64,000 nucleotides of DNA, from contig NZ_JAQTMS010000017.1 in assembly GCF_028714215.1 (NCBI RefSeq), positions 17,217-81,216 on the forward strand, given 5' to 3'. The stretch is from Rhodoferax sp. (lineage in GTDB: Bacteria; Pseudomonadota; Gammaproteobacteria; Burkholderiales; Burkholderiaceae_C). Made by a program: the position numbers and the translations under genes. Shown here in pieces: positions 8,825 to 17,473 of the stretch (position 1 is the first letter of the stretch; each line of letters starts with the position of its first letter). The notes beneath the pieces were generated by a model. That model searched no databases and was not told the origin of the DNA. It saw nothing but the letters and a program-made list of their open reading frames with translations.

Positions 8825-9850
8825 ATGAAAAATCGTCGATTCACGCTCCGCACCCTGGCACTCGGTTGTTTGCTGGCGGTTGCGACCCAACTGCCGGCCA
8901 CGGCGGCCGATACCGCCAGCAAGAAGATTGCGCTGTCGAATAACTTTGCCGGCAATTCCTGGCGCCAGACCATGCTCAAGAGCTGGGACAAGATCACCAA
9001 GGAAGCGGTGGCCAAGAAGGTCGTGGCACAAGCCCCCAGCTTCACCACCGCCGAGAACCAGGCGACCGAGCAGGCGGCACAGATTCAGAACATGATTCTG
9101 CAGGGCTTTGATGCCATCGTCGTCAATGCGGCCTCGCCGACGGCGCTCAATGGCGCCGTCAAGAAAGCCTGCGATGCGGGCATCGTGGTGGTGTCGTTCG
9201 ACGGCATCGTGACCGAACCCTGCGCCTACCGCATCGCGGTCGATTTCAAGCAGTTGGGGGCGATGCAGATCGACTACTTTGCCAGCCGCGGCCTGAAGGG
9301 CAACCTGCTGGAAGTGCGGGGCCTGGCGGGCGTCTTCGTGGATGACGAAATTCACCAGGGCATTGTCGACGGCGTGAAGAAACACCCGCAATACAAGATC
9401 GTCGGATCGGCCCCAGGCAACTGGACCCAGACGGTGGCGCAGAAGGAAGTCTCGGCCATTCTCTCGACCCTGCCGGCCGTGACGGCGGTGGCGACCCAGG
9501 GCGGTGACGGCTATGGCGTGGCCCAGGCCTTCAAGGCGGCAGGGCGGCCGACCCCGGTCATCTTCCTCGGCAATCGCCATGACGAACTGACCTGGTGGAA
9601 AGAGCAGCGCGACGCCAACAAATACCAGACCATGTCGGCCAGCATTGCACCGGGCGCTTCGACCTTTGCCTTCTGGGTGGCACAGCAGATCCTGGCCGGC
9701 GCCAAGGTGCCCAAGGACATGAAGCTGCCGCTGAGCGTGGTGACGCAGCAGACGCTGGATGCCTCGCTCAAGAACACCGAACCCGGTGGCGTGGTGAACG
9801 TCGAGTACTCGCAAAAGGAAGTGATGGATTTCCTGGCCAAGCTGAAATAG
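8825..9850 (+). CDS. ABC sugar transporter periplasmic binding protein (RbsB/Peripla_BP_4 type)
   Basis: A 341-residue secreted binding protein with a signal peptide cleaved near ATAADT (about residue 28). The mature protein has the paired-lobe pattern of ribose/galactose binding proteins: KKIALSNNFAGNSWRQTM at the start, QGFDAIVVNAASP, GIVVVSFDG and AVATQGGDGYGVAQAF. It delivers a sugar or sugar lactone to the two downstream permeases. A long GC-rich hairpin between this gene and the ATPase gene probably keeps binding-protein mRNA in excess, as in many sugar ABC operons. The sugar itself cannot be read from the sequence. Confidence 0.88.
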   Translation: MKNRRFTLRTLALGCLLAVATQLPATAADTASKKIALSNNFAGNSWRQTMLKSWDKITKEAVAKKVVAQAPSFTTAENQATEQAAQIQNMILQGFDAIVVNAASPTALNGAVKKACDAGIVVVSFDGIVTEPCAYRIAVDFKQLGAMQIDYFASRGLKGNLLEVRGLAGVFVDDEIHQGIVDGVKKHPQYKIVGSAPGNWTQTVAQKEVSAILSTLPAVTAVATQGGDGYGVAQAFKAAGRPTPVIFLGNRHDELTWWKEQRDANKYQTMSASIAPGASTFAFWVAQQILAGAKVPKDMKLPLSVVTQQTLDASLKNTEPGGVVNVEYSQKEVMDFLAKLK

Positions 9851-9862
9851 TGCGCGACTGAG

Positions 9863-9894
9863 CCGGCCCGGCCCTCAAGTGAAGGCCGGGCCGG
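9863..9894 (+). terminator. Intra-operon hairpin between binding protein and ATPase genes
   Basis: CCGGCCCGGCC at 9863-9873 pairs perfectly with 9884-9894 across a 10-base loop and is followed by TTTGGTTT. It is GC-rich with an interrupted U tract, so it may be a partial terminator or a 3'-end stabiliser that raises binding-protein mRNA over ATPase and permease mRNA. Confidence 0.65.
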
Positions 9895-9930
9895 TTTGGT
9901 TTGATCGACCGGAAACACAGGGTGACAAAT

Positions 9931-11403
9931 TTGACTTCTGAAACAGTGTTCGAAGTGCGGCAGGCGGCCAAGGCGTTTGCCGCGGTGCAGGCTTTGCGCG
10001 GCGTCGACCTCCAGATCAGGCGCGGCGAATGCATAGGACTGGTGGGACACAACGGTGCCGGCAAATCGACCCTGATGAATGTGCTCTCAGGCACCCTGAA
10101 ACCCGATCGCGGGGAACTGCTGTTGGCCGGTCGAGCGCCGCAGTCCGAATGGGACGTGCGCGCCGCCCAGGGCCTGGGCGTGCGTTCGGTCTACCAGGAA
10201 CTGTCTCTGTGCGCCAATCTCTCGCTGGCCGAGAACATGCGCATCGCCCAGCCGCAGTTCAAGGGCTGGAACTGGCGCCAAAAGACCGGCGCCCAATTGA
10301 CGGCAACGCTGGACCGCATCTTTCCGGGCCATGGCTTGCGCGCCGACCAGGTGGTGGGCGAGCTGCCCATCGGCAAGCGCCAGATGGTCGAGATTGCCCG
10401 TGCTTTCACGCCGGGACTGCTGCCGCTGGAACTGATGATTCTGGACGAGCCGACCTCGTCGCTGGACAGCCAGGCGGCAGCCCAGCTGCTGGCCTACATC
10501 CGCGAATTCGTGGCGCAGGGAAAAAGCTGCATCCTGATCTCCCACAAGCTGCGCGAAATTTTCACCGTGACCGATCGCATCGTGGTGATGCGCGACGGTC
10601 AGGTGGTGGAGTCGGTGGCCACCGGCCAAACCAGCCGCGACCGGGTGGTTGCCGCCATGGGCCAGGACGAGCAATCTGGCGGCGTTGCCGCCAAGGCCAC
10701 CGGCAACGCCGGGCCAGCAACGGCGCAGCGGGTGGTGCAGGTGGCCGCAAGCGGCCCGGCGCCGGTCGGGATGACGGCGGCGGCCGGTGAAATCATCGGC
10801 CTGGCCGGCCTGGCCGGCCATGGGCAGACTGCGCTGCTGCTGCGTTTGCAGGCGGCCTCCGGCGGCCGGGCCGAGCCCGGTGTCTCGGTGGCCGCTGCCA
10901 CCTCGTTTGTCGCCGGCGACCGCCAGACCGACGGTGTCTTTGCCTTGTGGTCGATCGCGCGCAACATGAGCGTCGGCTGGTTGCCGCAATTGCGCCGCCA
11001 CCGGCTGATCGATCTGAAGCAGGAGCGCGCGCAGGCCCAGCACTGGCGCTCGCGCCTGGGTCTGGTGACGCCGGACCTGGAGCTGCCGATTCTCTCGCTC
11101 TCCGGCGGCAATCAGCAAAAAGTGCTGTTCGCCCGGGCACTGGGGTCCAGCGCGCCCATCATCCTGATGGACGACCCGATGCGCGGCGTCGACGTCGGCA
11201 CCAAGCACGATGTCTATGCCTTGATTGCCGAGGAGGCCAGCCAGGGGCGCACCTTCATCTGGTACACCACCGAGTTCGATGAGCTGTTTCATTGCGACCG
11301 GGTTTATGTTTTCAACATGGGCGCCGTGGTCGGTGAGCTGACACGGGCTGAGCTGAGCGAAGAGCGGGTGCTGAACATGTCTTTCCAGGAGACTGCCGCA
11401 TGA
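9931..11403 (+). CDS. ABC sugar transporter ATPase with two nucleotide-binding domains
   Basis: A roughly 490-residue cytoplasmic ATPase of the RbsA/MglA type. The first half has Walker A GHNGAGKST and Walker B LMILDEPTSSLD. The second half has a degenerate P-loop (AGLAGHGQTALL) but a good signature LSGGNQQKVLFARAL and DDPMRGVDVG, the usual asymmetry of this family. Three non-ATG starts are possible (9901, 9922, 9931); TTG 9931 has AGGG eight bases upstream and begins just before the conserved domain. The stop overlaps the first permease by ATGA. It powers sugar uptake for the binding protein encoded upstream. Confidence 0.88.
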   Translation: MTSETVFEVRQAAKAFAAVQALRGVDLQIRRGECIGLVGHNGAGKSTLMNVLSGTLKPDRGELLLAGRAPQSEWDVRAAQGLGVRSVYQELSLCANLSLAENMRIAQPQFKGWNWRQKTGAQLTATLDRIFPGHGLRADQVVGELPIGKRQMVEIARAFTPGLLPLELMILDEPTSSLDSQAAAQLLAYIREFVAQGKSCILISHKLREIFTVTDRIVVMRDGQVVESVATGQTSRDRVVAAMGQDEQSGGVAAKATGNAGPATAQRVVQVAASGPAPVGMTAAAGEIIGLAGLAGHGQTALLLRLQAASGGRAEPGVSVAAATSFVAGDRQTDGVFALWSIARNMSVGWLPQLRRHRLIDLKQERAQAQHWRSRLGLVTPDLELPILSLSGGNQQKVLFARALGSSAPIILMDDPMRGVDVGTKHDVYALIAEEASQGRTFIWYTTEFDELFHCDRVYVFNMGAVVGELTRAELSEERVLNMSFQETAA

Positions 11404-12413
11404 GCGCCGCGCCGGGCCGTTCCCAAGCAAGCTCGCACCGCAGTGCGCAGCACGAAGGTACTCCAGTGAGCCCCCTGTTTGCGAAGCGCGGCGTGCAACT
11501 GCTGCATGGCTTCTTGCCGGTGCTGGCCTTGGGCTTGTTGCTGGCGGCGGTATTCTGGCGCCAGCCGCGCGCCATGTCGTACTTCGGCCTGAATCTGCTG
11601 CTGGACCTGGCCATCCCCCTGATGTTTGCGACGCTGGCGCAGATGATGATTCTGGCGGTCAGCGATCTGGACCTGTCGATCGGCCCGTTCGTCTCGCTGG
11701 TGGCCAGCATAGGCGCCACCTTGTTGCCGACGCGGCCGGCCGTGGCCGTGCTGGCGCTGCTGGCCGCGATAGCGGCTTATGCGTTGGCCGGCGCGGTGAT
11801 CGAGTCGCGCCGCCTGCCCTCCATCGTCGTCACCCTGGGCCTGTCTTTTGTCTGGCTGGGCTGCGCCGTGCTGCTGCTGCCGACGCCCGGCGGCCTGGCG
11901 CCGGACTGGCTGAGCAGCGCCATGGCGTACCGCACGCCGTGGCTACCGATGCCGATCTGGATGGCGGTGCTGGCCGCCGTAGTGGGCCACTTGCTGATCA
12001 CGCGCAGCGCCTTCGGCACCTTGGTGCGCGGCCTGGGCGGCAATCCGGCGGCGGTGGCGCGGGTCGGCTGGTCGCTGGTGCGGTTGCGCGCCGGCGTCTA
12101 CGCCCTGGCCGGCCTGTTCGGCGTCATTTCCGGCTTGATGCTGGTGGGGCAAACCACCTCCGCCGATCCCAACATTGCCGCCCGCTACACGCTGGTCTCG
12201 ATTGCCGCCGTGATCCTGGGTGGCGGGAAATTCGTCGGCGGCTATGTCTCGCCGGTGGGCGCCGTGATCGGTGCCTTGACCATGACACTGGCGGCCTCTT
12301 TTCTGACCTTCCTGGACATCGCGCCGGACTGGCAGGTCGGCATGCAGGGACTGATTCTGATCCTGGTGCTGGGCCTGCGCACGGCGATCGACCGGCTGGA
12401 GCAATTCGCATGA
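11400..12413 (+). CDS. ABC sugar transporter permease 1 (RbsC/BPD_transp_2 family)
   Basis: A 337-residue inner-membrane protein with eight to ten hydrophobic segments and the family element AVSDLDLSIGPFVSLVASIGA after the second segment. GGNPAAVARVG sits in the large cytoplasmic loop that contacts the ATPase. The start ATG overlaps the ATPase stop; an internal GTG at about residue 23 (VSPLFAKRG) would also leave a complete transmembrane domain. It pairs with the next gene as a heterodimeric channel, and both junctions are ATGA overlaps. Confidence 0.85.
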   Translation: MSAAPGRSQASSHRSAQHEGTPVSPLFAKRGVQLLHGFLPVLALGLLLAAVFWRQPRAMSYFGLNLLLDLAIPLMFATLAQMMILAVSDLDLSIGPFVSLVASIGATLLPTRPAVAVLALLAAIAAYALAGAVIESRRLPSIVVTLGLSFVWLGCAVLLLPTPGGLAPDWLSSAMAYRTPWLPMPIWMAVLAAVVGHLLITRSAFGTLVRGLGGNPAAVARVGWSLVRLRAGVYALAGLFGVISGLMLVGQTTSADPNIAARYTLVSIAAVILGGGKFVGGYVSPVGAVIGALTMTLAASFLTFLDIAPDWQVGMQGLILILVLGLRTAIDRLEQFA

Positions 12414-13387
12414 ACGCTGTTTCCAATTCCATGTCCAGGCTGGCCAGCTGGCGGCGCTGGGGCGCCGGCCGGCCCTGGCTCGGTTCCTGTGTTGCCGCCG
12501 TGCTGGCCTGGGCCGCCACCGTGTTCTCGGGTCAGGGCCATGGCTCCGGCGACCTGCTGACGGCGGCCCTGACTTTTTCCGCCTTCACGGTGCTGGTGTC
12601 GCTGGGCCAGATGCTGGTCATCAGCGTCGGCCCCGGCAACGCCGACCTCTCCATCCCGTCCTCCATCGCCTTGTCGGGCGCGGTGGCGATGATCGTGATG
12701 GACGGCAACAACGCCATGCTGCTGCCCGGTCTGCTGGCGGCCGTGCTGGTGGGCGTGGCGGTGGGCGTCTTCAACTTCGGCCTGATCCGTGTGCTGAATA
12801 TTCCGCCAATCATCGCCACCCTGGCCGGCTCGCTGATTGTGATGTCGGTGGCGATCTCGATCGGCCGCGGGCTGAAGATCAAGCCGCCGCCCCTGTTTTC
12901 CGATCTCATGGCGCTGCGGCTGCTGGGCCTGCCGCTGCTGGCCTTGCTGGCGCTGCTGGTCACCGTTGGCATCGCAGTCATGCTACGGCGCAGCGTGCTG
13001 GGCCGCTCCATCGAGGCGGTGGGGCAGAACGAGCGTGCCGCTGGCTTGGCCGGTCTGCGGGTGCAGGTCACCCGCTTCTGGGCTTACGTCATTTGCGCCG
13101 GCCTGGCCGGCCTGACCGGCGCCCTGATCTCCGGCTTTGCCGGCGGCAATTCGCTGGACCAGGGGCAGGAATACCTGCTGCTGACGATCGCCGTGGTGGT
13201 GATAGGCGGCACCGTGGTGAGCGGCGGCGCGCCCTGCGTGCCTGGCATCTGGGGCGCCGCCATGTTCATGTTTTTGCTGGTGGCCATGCTCAACGCCGCG
13301 GGGGCCGGGCCGGGTCTGCGCATGTTGCTGACCGGACTCATCATCATCGCCGTGATCGTGGCCGCCAGTTCACCCGCCAAACGCTGA
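12410..13387 (+). CDS. ABC sugar transporter permease 2 (RbsC/BPD_transp_2 family)
   Basis: A 325-residue membrane protein, the second permease of the operon. ATG 12410 overlaps the previous stop; the same frame is open further upstream but only as an overlap with permease 1. Family marks are SVGPGNADLSIPSSIALSGAV and the cytoplasmic-loop motif VGQNERAAGLAGL. The last membrane segment ends in PAKR. It is followed by an SMP-30 lactonase gene 26 bp downstream, which suggests that the transported sugar is metabolised through a lactone. Confidence 0.85.
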   Translation: MNAVSNSMSRLASWRRWGAGRPWLGSCVAAVLAWAATVFSGQGHGSGDLLTAALTFSAFTVLVSLGQMLVISVGPGNADLSIPSSIALSGAVAMIVMDGNNAMLLPGLLAAVLVGVAVGVFNFGLIRVLNIPPIIATLAGSLIVMSVAISIGRGLKIKPPPLFSDLMALRLLGLPLLALLALLVTVGIAVMLRRSVLGRSIEAVGQNERAAGLAGLRVQVTRFWAYVICAGLAGLTGALISGFAGGNSLDQGQEYLLLTIAVVVIGGTVVSGGAPCVPGIWGAAMFMFLLVAMLNAAGAGPGLRMLLTGLIIIAVIVAASSPAKR

Positions 13388-13413
13388 AGTTTTTATCGGA
13401 AGGAAGCACCAGC

Positions 13414-14337
13414 ATGAGTTCATTTGGAATCCTGGAGGGCACCGGCTTCGAGGTGATCGAGCCGGCATTTAGGTCTTGTCTGGAACATTCGGAGCGCGTC
13501 CAGCGCCTCTGGACCGGTGGCCGCTGGTGCGAGGGGCCGGCCTGGTTTGCCGCGCACGGCACGCTGGTCTGGTCCGACATCCCGAACGACCGCATGCTGC
13601 GCCTGGACGAGCGCAACGCCAGCGTCGGCATGTTTCGGCAACCGGCGCAAAACGCCAACGGCAACACGGTGGACCGTGACGGGCGGTTGGTCACCTGCGA
13701 GCACTTGACGCGGCGCGTGCTGCGCACCGAACACGACGGCACGCAGACCGTGCTGGCAGATCGCTGGCAGGGCCGGCGCCTGAATTCGCCCAACGATGTG
13801 GTGGTGCGCTCGGACGGTTCAATCTGGTTCACCGACCCCGACTACGGCATTCTTTCGGCCAACGAAGGCGCGCTGGCCGAGAGCGAAATCGGCGCCTGCC
13901 ACGTCTACCGGGTCGATCCCGCCAGCGGTGCGGTGGAGCGGGTGGCGGACGACTTCGTCAAGCCCAACGGCCTGGCTTTTTCGCCCGATGAATCGATTCT
14001 CTACATTGCCGATACCGGCGCCAGCCACGACCCCGACGGACCGCGCCATATCCGCGCCTTCAAGGTCAGCCCGGATGGGCGTCGCCTGACGTCCTCGCGT
14101 CTGTTTGCGGTGTGCACTAACGGTTTGTTCGACGGCTTTCGCGTCGATCAGCAGGGGCGGCTGTGGTGCAGCGCCGCCGATGGCGTGCACGCCTACGCCG
14201 CCGACGGCACTCTGCTGGGCAAAATCCTGCTGCCCGAGACGGTTGCCAACGTCTGCTTCGGCGGGCCTAAGCGCAACCGCTTGTTCATCTGCGCCACCAG
14301 TTCCCTGTACGCGGTTTACCTCAACACAATCGGCTAA
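13414..14337 (+). CDS. SMP-30/gluconolactonase-family sugar lactonase
   Basis: A 307-residue six-bladed beta-propeller hydrolase that opens sugar-acid lactones. The metal ligands expected for the family are visible: the EGPAW glutamate near residue 43, RRLNSPNDVVVRSDGSIWFTD split over two strands with its PND asparagine, and the aspartate region of DGFRVD. GGAAGGA lies ten bases before ATG 13414. It reads with the ABC transporter operon, so it would act right after intracellular oxidation of the imported sugar. Arabino-, galactono- or glucono-lactone are all possible. Confidence 0.85.
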   Translation: MSSFGILEGTGFEVIEPAFRSCLEHSERVQRLWTGGRWCEGPAWFAAHGTLVWSDIPNDRMLRLDERNASVGMFRQPAQNANGNTVDRDGRLVTCEHLTRRVLRTEHDGTQTVLADRWQGRRLNSPNDVVVRSDGSIWFTDPDYGILSANEGALAESEIGACHVYRVDPASGAVERVADDFVKPNGLAFSPDESILYIADTGASHDPDGPRHIRAFKVSPDGRRLTSSRLFAVCTNGLFDGFRVDQQGRLWCSAADGVHAYAADGTLLGKILLPETVANVCFGGPKRNRLFICATSSLYAVYLNTIG

Positions 14338-14368
14338 ACAGCACAGACTGACTCAAGGGAAATAGCGT

Positions 14369-15283
14369 ATGGCACAACCAAGAATCGGCTTTATCGGCAT
14401 CGGCATGATGGGCCATGGCATGGCCAAAAATCTGCTGGCCAAGGGCTATGCCTTGAGCTTCAAGGTCAACCGCAATCGCGACAATCTGGCCGATCTGATT
14501 GCCGCCGGCGCGCAGGAGGCCCACACCAATGCGGCCTGCGCGCAGGCCTCGGACATCGTCTTCATCTGCGTCACCGGCTCGCCGCAGGTGGAGCAGATCG
14601 TCTATGGCCAGGACGGCTTGCTGGGCTGCGGGCGCGCCGGCCTGATGGTGGTCGACACTTCCACCGCCGAGCCCGCTTCCAGCGCTCGGATTCGCAGCGA
14701 TCTGGCCGCCCGGGGCATCACGCTGATCGATGCGCCGCTGACGCGCACGCCCAAGGAGGCGGAAGAGGGCCGGCTCAACACCATGGTGGGCGCCACGCCG
14801 CAGGACTTCAAAACCCTGGAGCCGGTGCTCAAGGCATTTTGCGAAAACATTTTCCATGTCGGCCCACCGGGGCACGGGCACGTGCTCAAGCTGGTCAACA
14901 ACATGATGGCCATGAGCTTCGCAGCCTCCATTGCCGAGGCCTTTGCCGTGGCGGCCAAAAGCGGTATCGACCTGAACCGGCTCTACGACGTGGTTTCTGC
15001 CGGCGGCGTGAACAGCGGCATTTTCCAGATGATGACGGCGCAAACCCTCAAGACCGGCGACCTGACCGGGTTCAAGTTCGCCATCGCCAATGCCCAGAAA
15101 GACCTGCGCTACTACACGCACCTGGCCGAAACGTTGCCGGTCGCCAGCCTGATGGGCGAGGCCGCGCACCAAAGCCTGATCCAGGCCGTCAATGCCGGCT
15201 ACGGCGACAGGCTGATCGCCTCGCTGTTCGAGGCGCAGGAAAAACTCAATAACGTCAAGATCGTGCCGCGTTGCGCGTCCTGA
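14369..15283 (+). CDS. NAD(P)-dependent beta-hydroxyacid dehydrogenase (HIBADH/LtnD family)
   Basis: A 304-residue 3-hydroxyisobutyrate-dehydrogenase-family enzyme. The dinucleotide motif GIGMMG is at residues 10-15, DTSTAEP follows the Rossmann domain, and Lys174 with Asn178 in KLVNN is the catalytic pair. Relatives reduce tartronate semialdehyde or oxidise L-threonate. With the DenD-like gene at the left edge, C4 acid breakdown (erythronate/threonate) is a reasonable idea. AAGGGA precedes ATG 14369. It continues the ABC/lactonase operon and ends just before gluconokinase. Confidence 0.8.
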   Translation: MAQPRIGFIGIGMMGHGMAKNLLAKGYALSFKVNRNRDNLADLIAAGAQEAHTNAACAQASDIVFICVTGSPQVEQIVYGQDGLLGCGRAGLMVVDTSTAEPASSARIRSDLAARGITLIDAPLTRTPKEAEEGRLNTMVGATPQDFKTLEPVLKAFCENIFHVGPPGHGHVLKLVNNMMAMSFAASIAEAFAVAAKSGIDLNRLYDVVSAGGVNSGIFQMMTAQTLKTGDLTGFKFAIANAQKDLRYYTHLAETLPVASLMGEAAHQSLIQAVNAGYGDRLIASLFEAQEKLNNVKIVPRCAS

Positions 15284-15300
15284 CTGGGCCTTCGTCCTGC

Positions 15301-15816
15301 ATGAATAGGGGTCCGGTTATTTTTGTCGTCATGGGCGTCAGCGCCAGCGGCAAAAGCACCGTGGGGGCACAACTGGCGGCGACTCTGGGACTGGAATTTC
15401 TGGAAGGCGACAGCTTGCATTCGGCCGCCAATGTGGCCCGCATGGCCGCCGGCGTGGCTTTGACCGATGCCGACCGCCTGGGCTGGTTGCAGGCGTTGGC
15501 GCGGCGCATCGCGGCGGCGCGGGCCGCCGGGCTGGGCCTGGTGCTGTCGTGCTCGGCGCTCAAGCGCGCTTACCGCGACATCCTGCGCCAGGCTGCGCCC
15601 GACCTGCACCTGGTGCACCTGCAAGGCGGGCGGCAACTTCTGGCGCAGCGCATGGCGGCGCGCACCGGCCATTACATGCCGCTGTCCTTGCTGGAGAGCC
15701 AGTTGGCGACCCTGGAAACGCCGGATGCACAGGAGAAGGCACAGACTTTTGACGTGCGCAGCCACCCCGAGCAGATCGTGGCCGCCGTGATCGCCGGCCT
15801 CAAGCTGGCGAAGTGA
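15301..15816 (+). CDS. gntK: Gluconokinase
   Basis: A 171-residue small kinase of the GntK/shikimate-kinase fold that phosphorylates gluconate to 6-phosphogluconate. The P-loop is MGVSASGKST (residues 11-20). EGDSLHSAANVARMAAGVALTD and SCSALKRAYRD are the substrate and lid motifs of true gluconokinases. ATG 15301 places the P-loop where relatives have it; TTG 15271 in the same frame would overlap the previous gene. The last residues EQIVAAVIAGLKLAK matter here because their coding sequence recurs, diverged, at 49.2 and 60.45 kb. The natural neighbour was evidently the convergent dehydrogenase now 44.6 kb away. Confidence 0.9.
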   Translation: MNRGPVIFVVMGVSASGKSTVGAQLAATLGLEFLEGDSLHSAANVARMAAGVALTDADRLGWLQALARRIAAARAAGLGLVLSCSALKRAYRDILRQAAPDLHLVHLQGGRQLLAQRMAARTGHYMPLSLLESQLATLETPDAQEKAQTFDVRSHPEQIVAAVIAGLKLAK

Positions 15817-15830
15817 CACCCACTTTGCGG
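15766..15830. repeat. Left junction repeat: gntK 3' end and start of the foreign block
   Basis: This 65-bp stretch, from CCCGA to TTGCGG, covers the last 16 codons of gntK and 14 bp after its stop. It aligns without gaps to 60444-60508, with about nine mismatches by my count. On the minus strand its right part still reads as the last codons (RKVGVTSPA) of the dehydrogenase whose full copy is at 60478-61542, so gntK and that gene once overlapped tail to tail. It is the left boundary of the inserted block. Confidence 0.8.
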
Positions 15831-15852
15831 GGCCGCATCGCGCGCAATCTGC

Positions 15853-15897
15853 GCGTCAAATTGAACATCGGGTAGGGAGGAAATCGTGGACCCGCTC
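15853..15897. repeat. 45-bp repeat, copy 1 (mate at 49245-49289)
   Basis: The segment begins GCGTCAAATTGAAC and ends GTGGACCCGCTC and recurs at 49245-49289 with one mismatch in 45. Both copies follow a gntK 3'-end segment and precede the first gene of an island. I see no coding potential. It may be an element end or the former spacer of a donor genome. Confidence 0.75.
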
Positions 15898-15904
15898 GGC
15901 TGGA

Positions 15905-16423
15905 TCAACGAAGCAAGGACTGGATGTCCTGTTCGAATTGAGTGAACGTGCGCGCACCGTCATGGAAGTAGCGCAGCTTGCCCGTCTTGTCGTAAATCAG
16001 GGACAACGGCACTCCGCTGGACCATCGCTGGTCGACCGAACGGTAGAACGTGTCCTCTACCGTCCCGGCGATGAATAACGGAAATGCCGGATTCTGCGCG
16101 CGGACGAACCTCATGACGGCTTGGGTTTCGGAGAAATCGTTCAGGGAGACAGCGACCACTTCAAGGCCTCTTGCCTTGTACCCGCCATAGAGATTCACGA
16201 GAGCCGGAAATTCAACTGTGCAGGGAGCGCACCAGGTAGCCCAGAAGTGGAGCAGCACAACCTTCCCTTTGTTCTTTGCAAGCAGCGCTTGAATTTCCTT
16301 GCTGTTGATCCTGGGCAGGGCCGACGAATCGGCAGCAAAAGCGTTAGGCAGCAAGATCAGGCAAGCGACCAGAACGAGCCGGCCAAGTATCGGTGCGATG
16401 GGACGGGAGGGGTGCGCCGGCAT
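15905..16423 (-). CDS. TlpA-family periplasmic thiol-disulfide oxidoreductase
   Basis: A 172-residue thioredoxin-fold protein with an N-terminal signal/anchor (residues about 10-30, ending NAFAA). The active site is WCAPC at Cys65/Cys68, preceded by VVLLHFWAT; a cis-proline segment SSGVPLSLIYD lies near residue 135. TlpA proteins reduce or oxidise periplasmic cysteines. It is the last gene of the four-gene minus-strand unit starting at 19357, and its ATG directly follows the redoxin stop with no spacer. Its partners all carry exposed cysteines, so it probably keeps them reduced. Confidence 0.82.
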   Translation of the reverse strand: MPAHPSRPIAPILGRLVLVACLILLPNAFAADSSALPRINSKEIQALLAKNKGKVVLLHFWATWCAPCTVEFPALVNLYGGYKARGLEVVAVSLNDFSETQAVMRFVRAQNPAFPLFIAGTVEDTFYRSVDQRWSSGVPLSLIYDKTGKLRYFHDGARTFTQFEQDIQSLLR

Positions 16424-16972
16424 TTATTTCTGACCGACTACGCGGGATACCGCATTCGTTACCCTGCCGAAGTTCTGCACCTTCACATTGACGAAGTTCG
16501 CCGTGACCTTGCGCTTCGCGCTGACAAGGATCGTGTTGCTCACGCTGGCATTCAGCTTGTAAAGCTTGATGGCGACGTCGTGCTTCCCATTGCGCAACAC
16601 GGTCAAGGGGATCGTGATGTGATTTTCCTCTGCCAATTTTTCGAGCCAGGGCTGGCTGTCTGGCCCCTCGATCATGACCGCGACTACCCTCAGGTTCTGA
16701 TCTTTCGCAAGGTCATTGAGCTTGCCTACCAAGCTCGCGGTTTCATTCCCCGTTTCCCGGAAAAACGCAAGAACCAGGGGGGCATCCTTCGATTCGCATA
16801 CGTAGCAGACCGAATTGCCCTTGTGCGGCCCGGTCACGTCCAGGACCGGAAAGGACGGAATCATCTCTCCCACGGCGCGGCCCGACACGGTGTTCGGTGG
16901 CGCCGCCAGGCAGTCTGGAGCGGACGCCGCGATGCTCGTGGCAACCATGAACGCAAGCAAAGCTCGCTGCAT
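16424..16972 (-). CDS. Secreted redoxin-like protein with CYVC motif
   Basis: A 182-residue exported protein with a signal peptide ending near CLAAP (about residue 23). After GEMIPSFPVLDVTGP it has NSVCYVCE, a CxxC at Cys56/Cys59 where peroxiredoxin-like proteins have their reactive site, then APLVLAFFRE. The fold looks like a redoxin. I recall that this type occurs in a selenocysteine form next to UGSC, rhodanese and TlpA genes in other bacteria; here both positions are cysteine and no in-frame TGA is present. It lies 16 bp after the rhodanese gene. The substrate is unknown. Confidence 0.6.
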   Translation of the reverse strand: MQRALLAFMVATSIAASAPDCLAAPPNTVSGRAVGEMIPSFPVLDVTGPHKGNSVCYVCESKDAPLVLAFFRETGNETASLVGKLNDLAKDQNLRVVAVMIEGPDSQPWLEKLAEENHITIPLTVLRNGKHDVAIKLYKLNASVSNTILVSAKRKVTANFVNVKVQNFGRVTNAVSRVVGQK

Positions 16973-16988
16973 ACAACCTTCCCCCGGC

Positions 16989-17447
16989 CTAGCGTTTCTC
17001 AGCCCGCCCGTTGGTGCTTCCTACGGTTGGATATCCCAGTTCTCGCCATCGGGGCAAGCCGCCCTGGAGAATCTTCAATCGCGTGTACCCCAGCTTCTCC
17101 AGTTTCGTCGCCATTGCGGTCGACTCTTCCTCTTGCTCACACGGGCAGTACAGCACCAGGGTCTTTGTGCGGGGAAGGTTCACCGGTGTCCTGATCCTGT
17201 CCGCGTAGGGCAGATTGACGGCACCGGGCAGGTGCGCTTCCTGGAAGTACTCGCTCGGCTGGGTATCGACGACGACGATATCCTGGGTTGCGCTGGAGTC
17301 GATCAGCTTCTTCAACTCCTGGGCAGTCACAAACGGATACCGCCCGGCCTTGCCTGGCTCGCCTGCCTCGCTCCGGAGGGTGAAGATGAGCGAGTCGCCT
17401 ACCCAAGCGAGAAGAAACGAACGCGCGATGAGTCTTCTGGATGTCAT
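16989..17447 (-). CDS. Secreted single-domain rhodanese-like protein
   Basis: A 152-residue protein with a hydrophobic N-terminal export segment (residues about 8-25) and one rhodanese domain. VVVDTQPSEYFQEAHLPGAVNLP is the classical first half; the active-site loop starts at Cys101 in LYCPCEQEEEST, and GYTRLKILQGGLPRW closes the fold. The extra Cys103 makes an unusual CPC loop. AAGGAG precedes ATG 17447 by six bases, 26 bp after the UGSC gene. It would transfer or hold sulfane sulfur (or selenium) in the periplasm. The much longer open frame to 18455 is only a shadow of the UGSC gene. Confidence 0.78.
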   Translation of the reverse strand: MTSRRLIARSFLLAWVGDSLIFTLRSEAGEPGKAGRYPFVTAQELKKLIDSSATQDIVVVDTQPSEYFQEAHLPGAVNLPYADRIRTPVNLPRTKTLVLYCPCEQEEESTAMATKLEKLGYTRLKILQGGLPRWRELGYPTVGSTNGRAEKR

Positions 17448-17473
17448 GAGATTCTCCTTGCCGGCCGGCTGTT

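Noticed and set aside
15766..15904. tRNA gene as integration target
   Set aside because: No cloverleaf or tRNA-like sequence is present at any of the three junctions; the repeated part is the gntK coding end.
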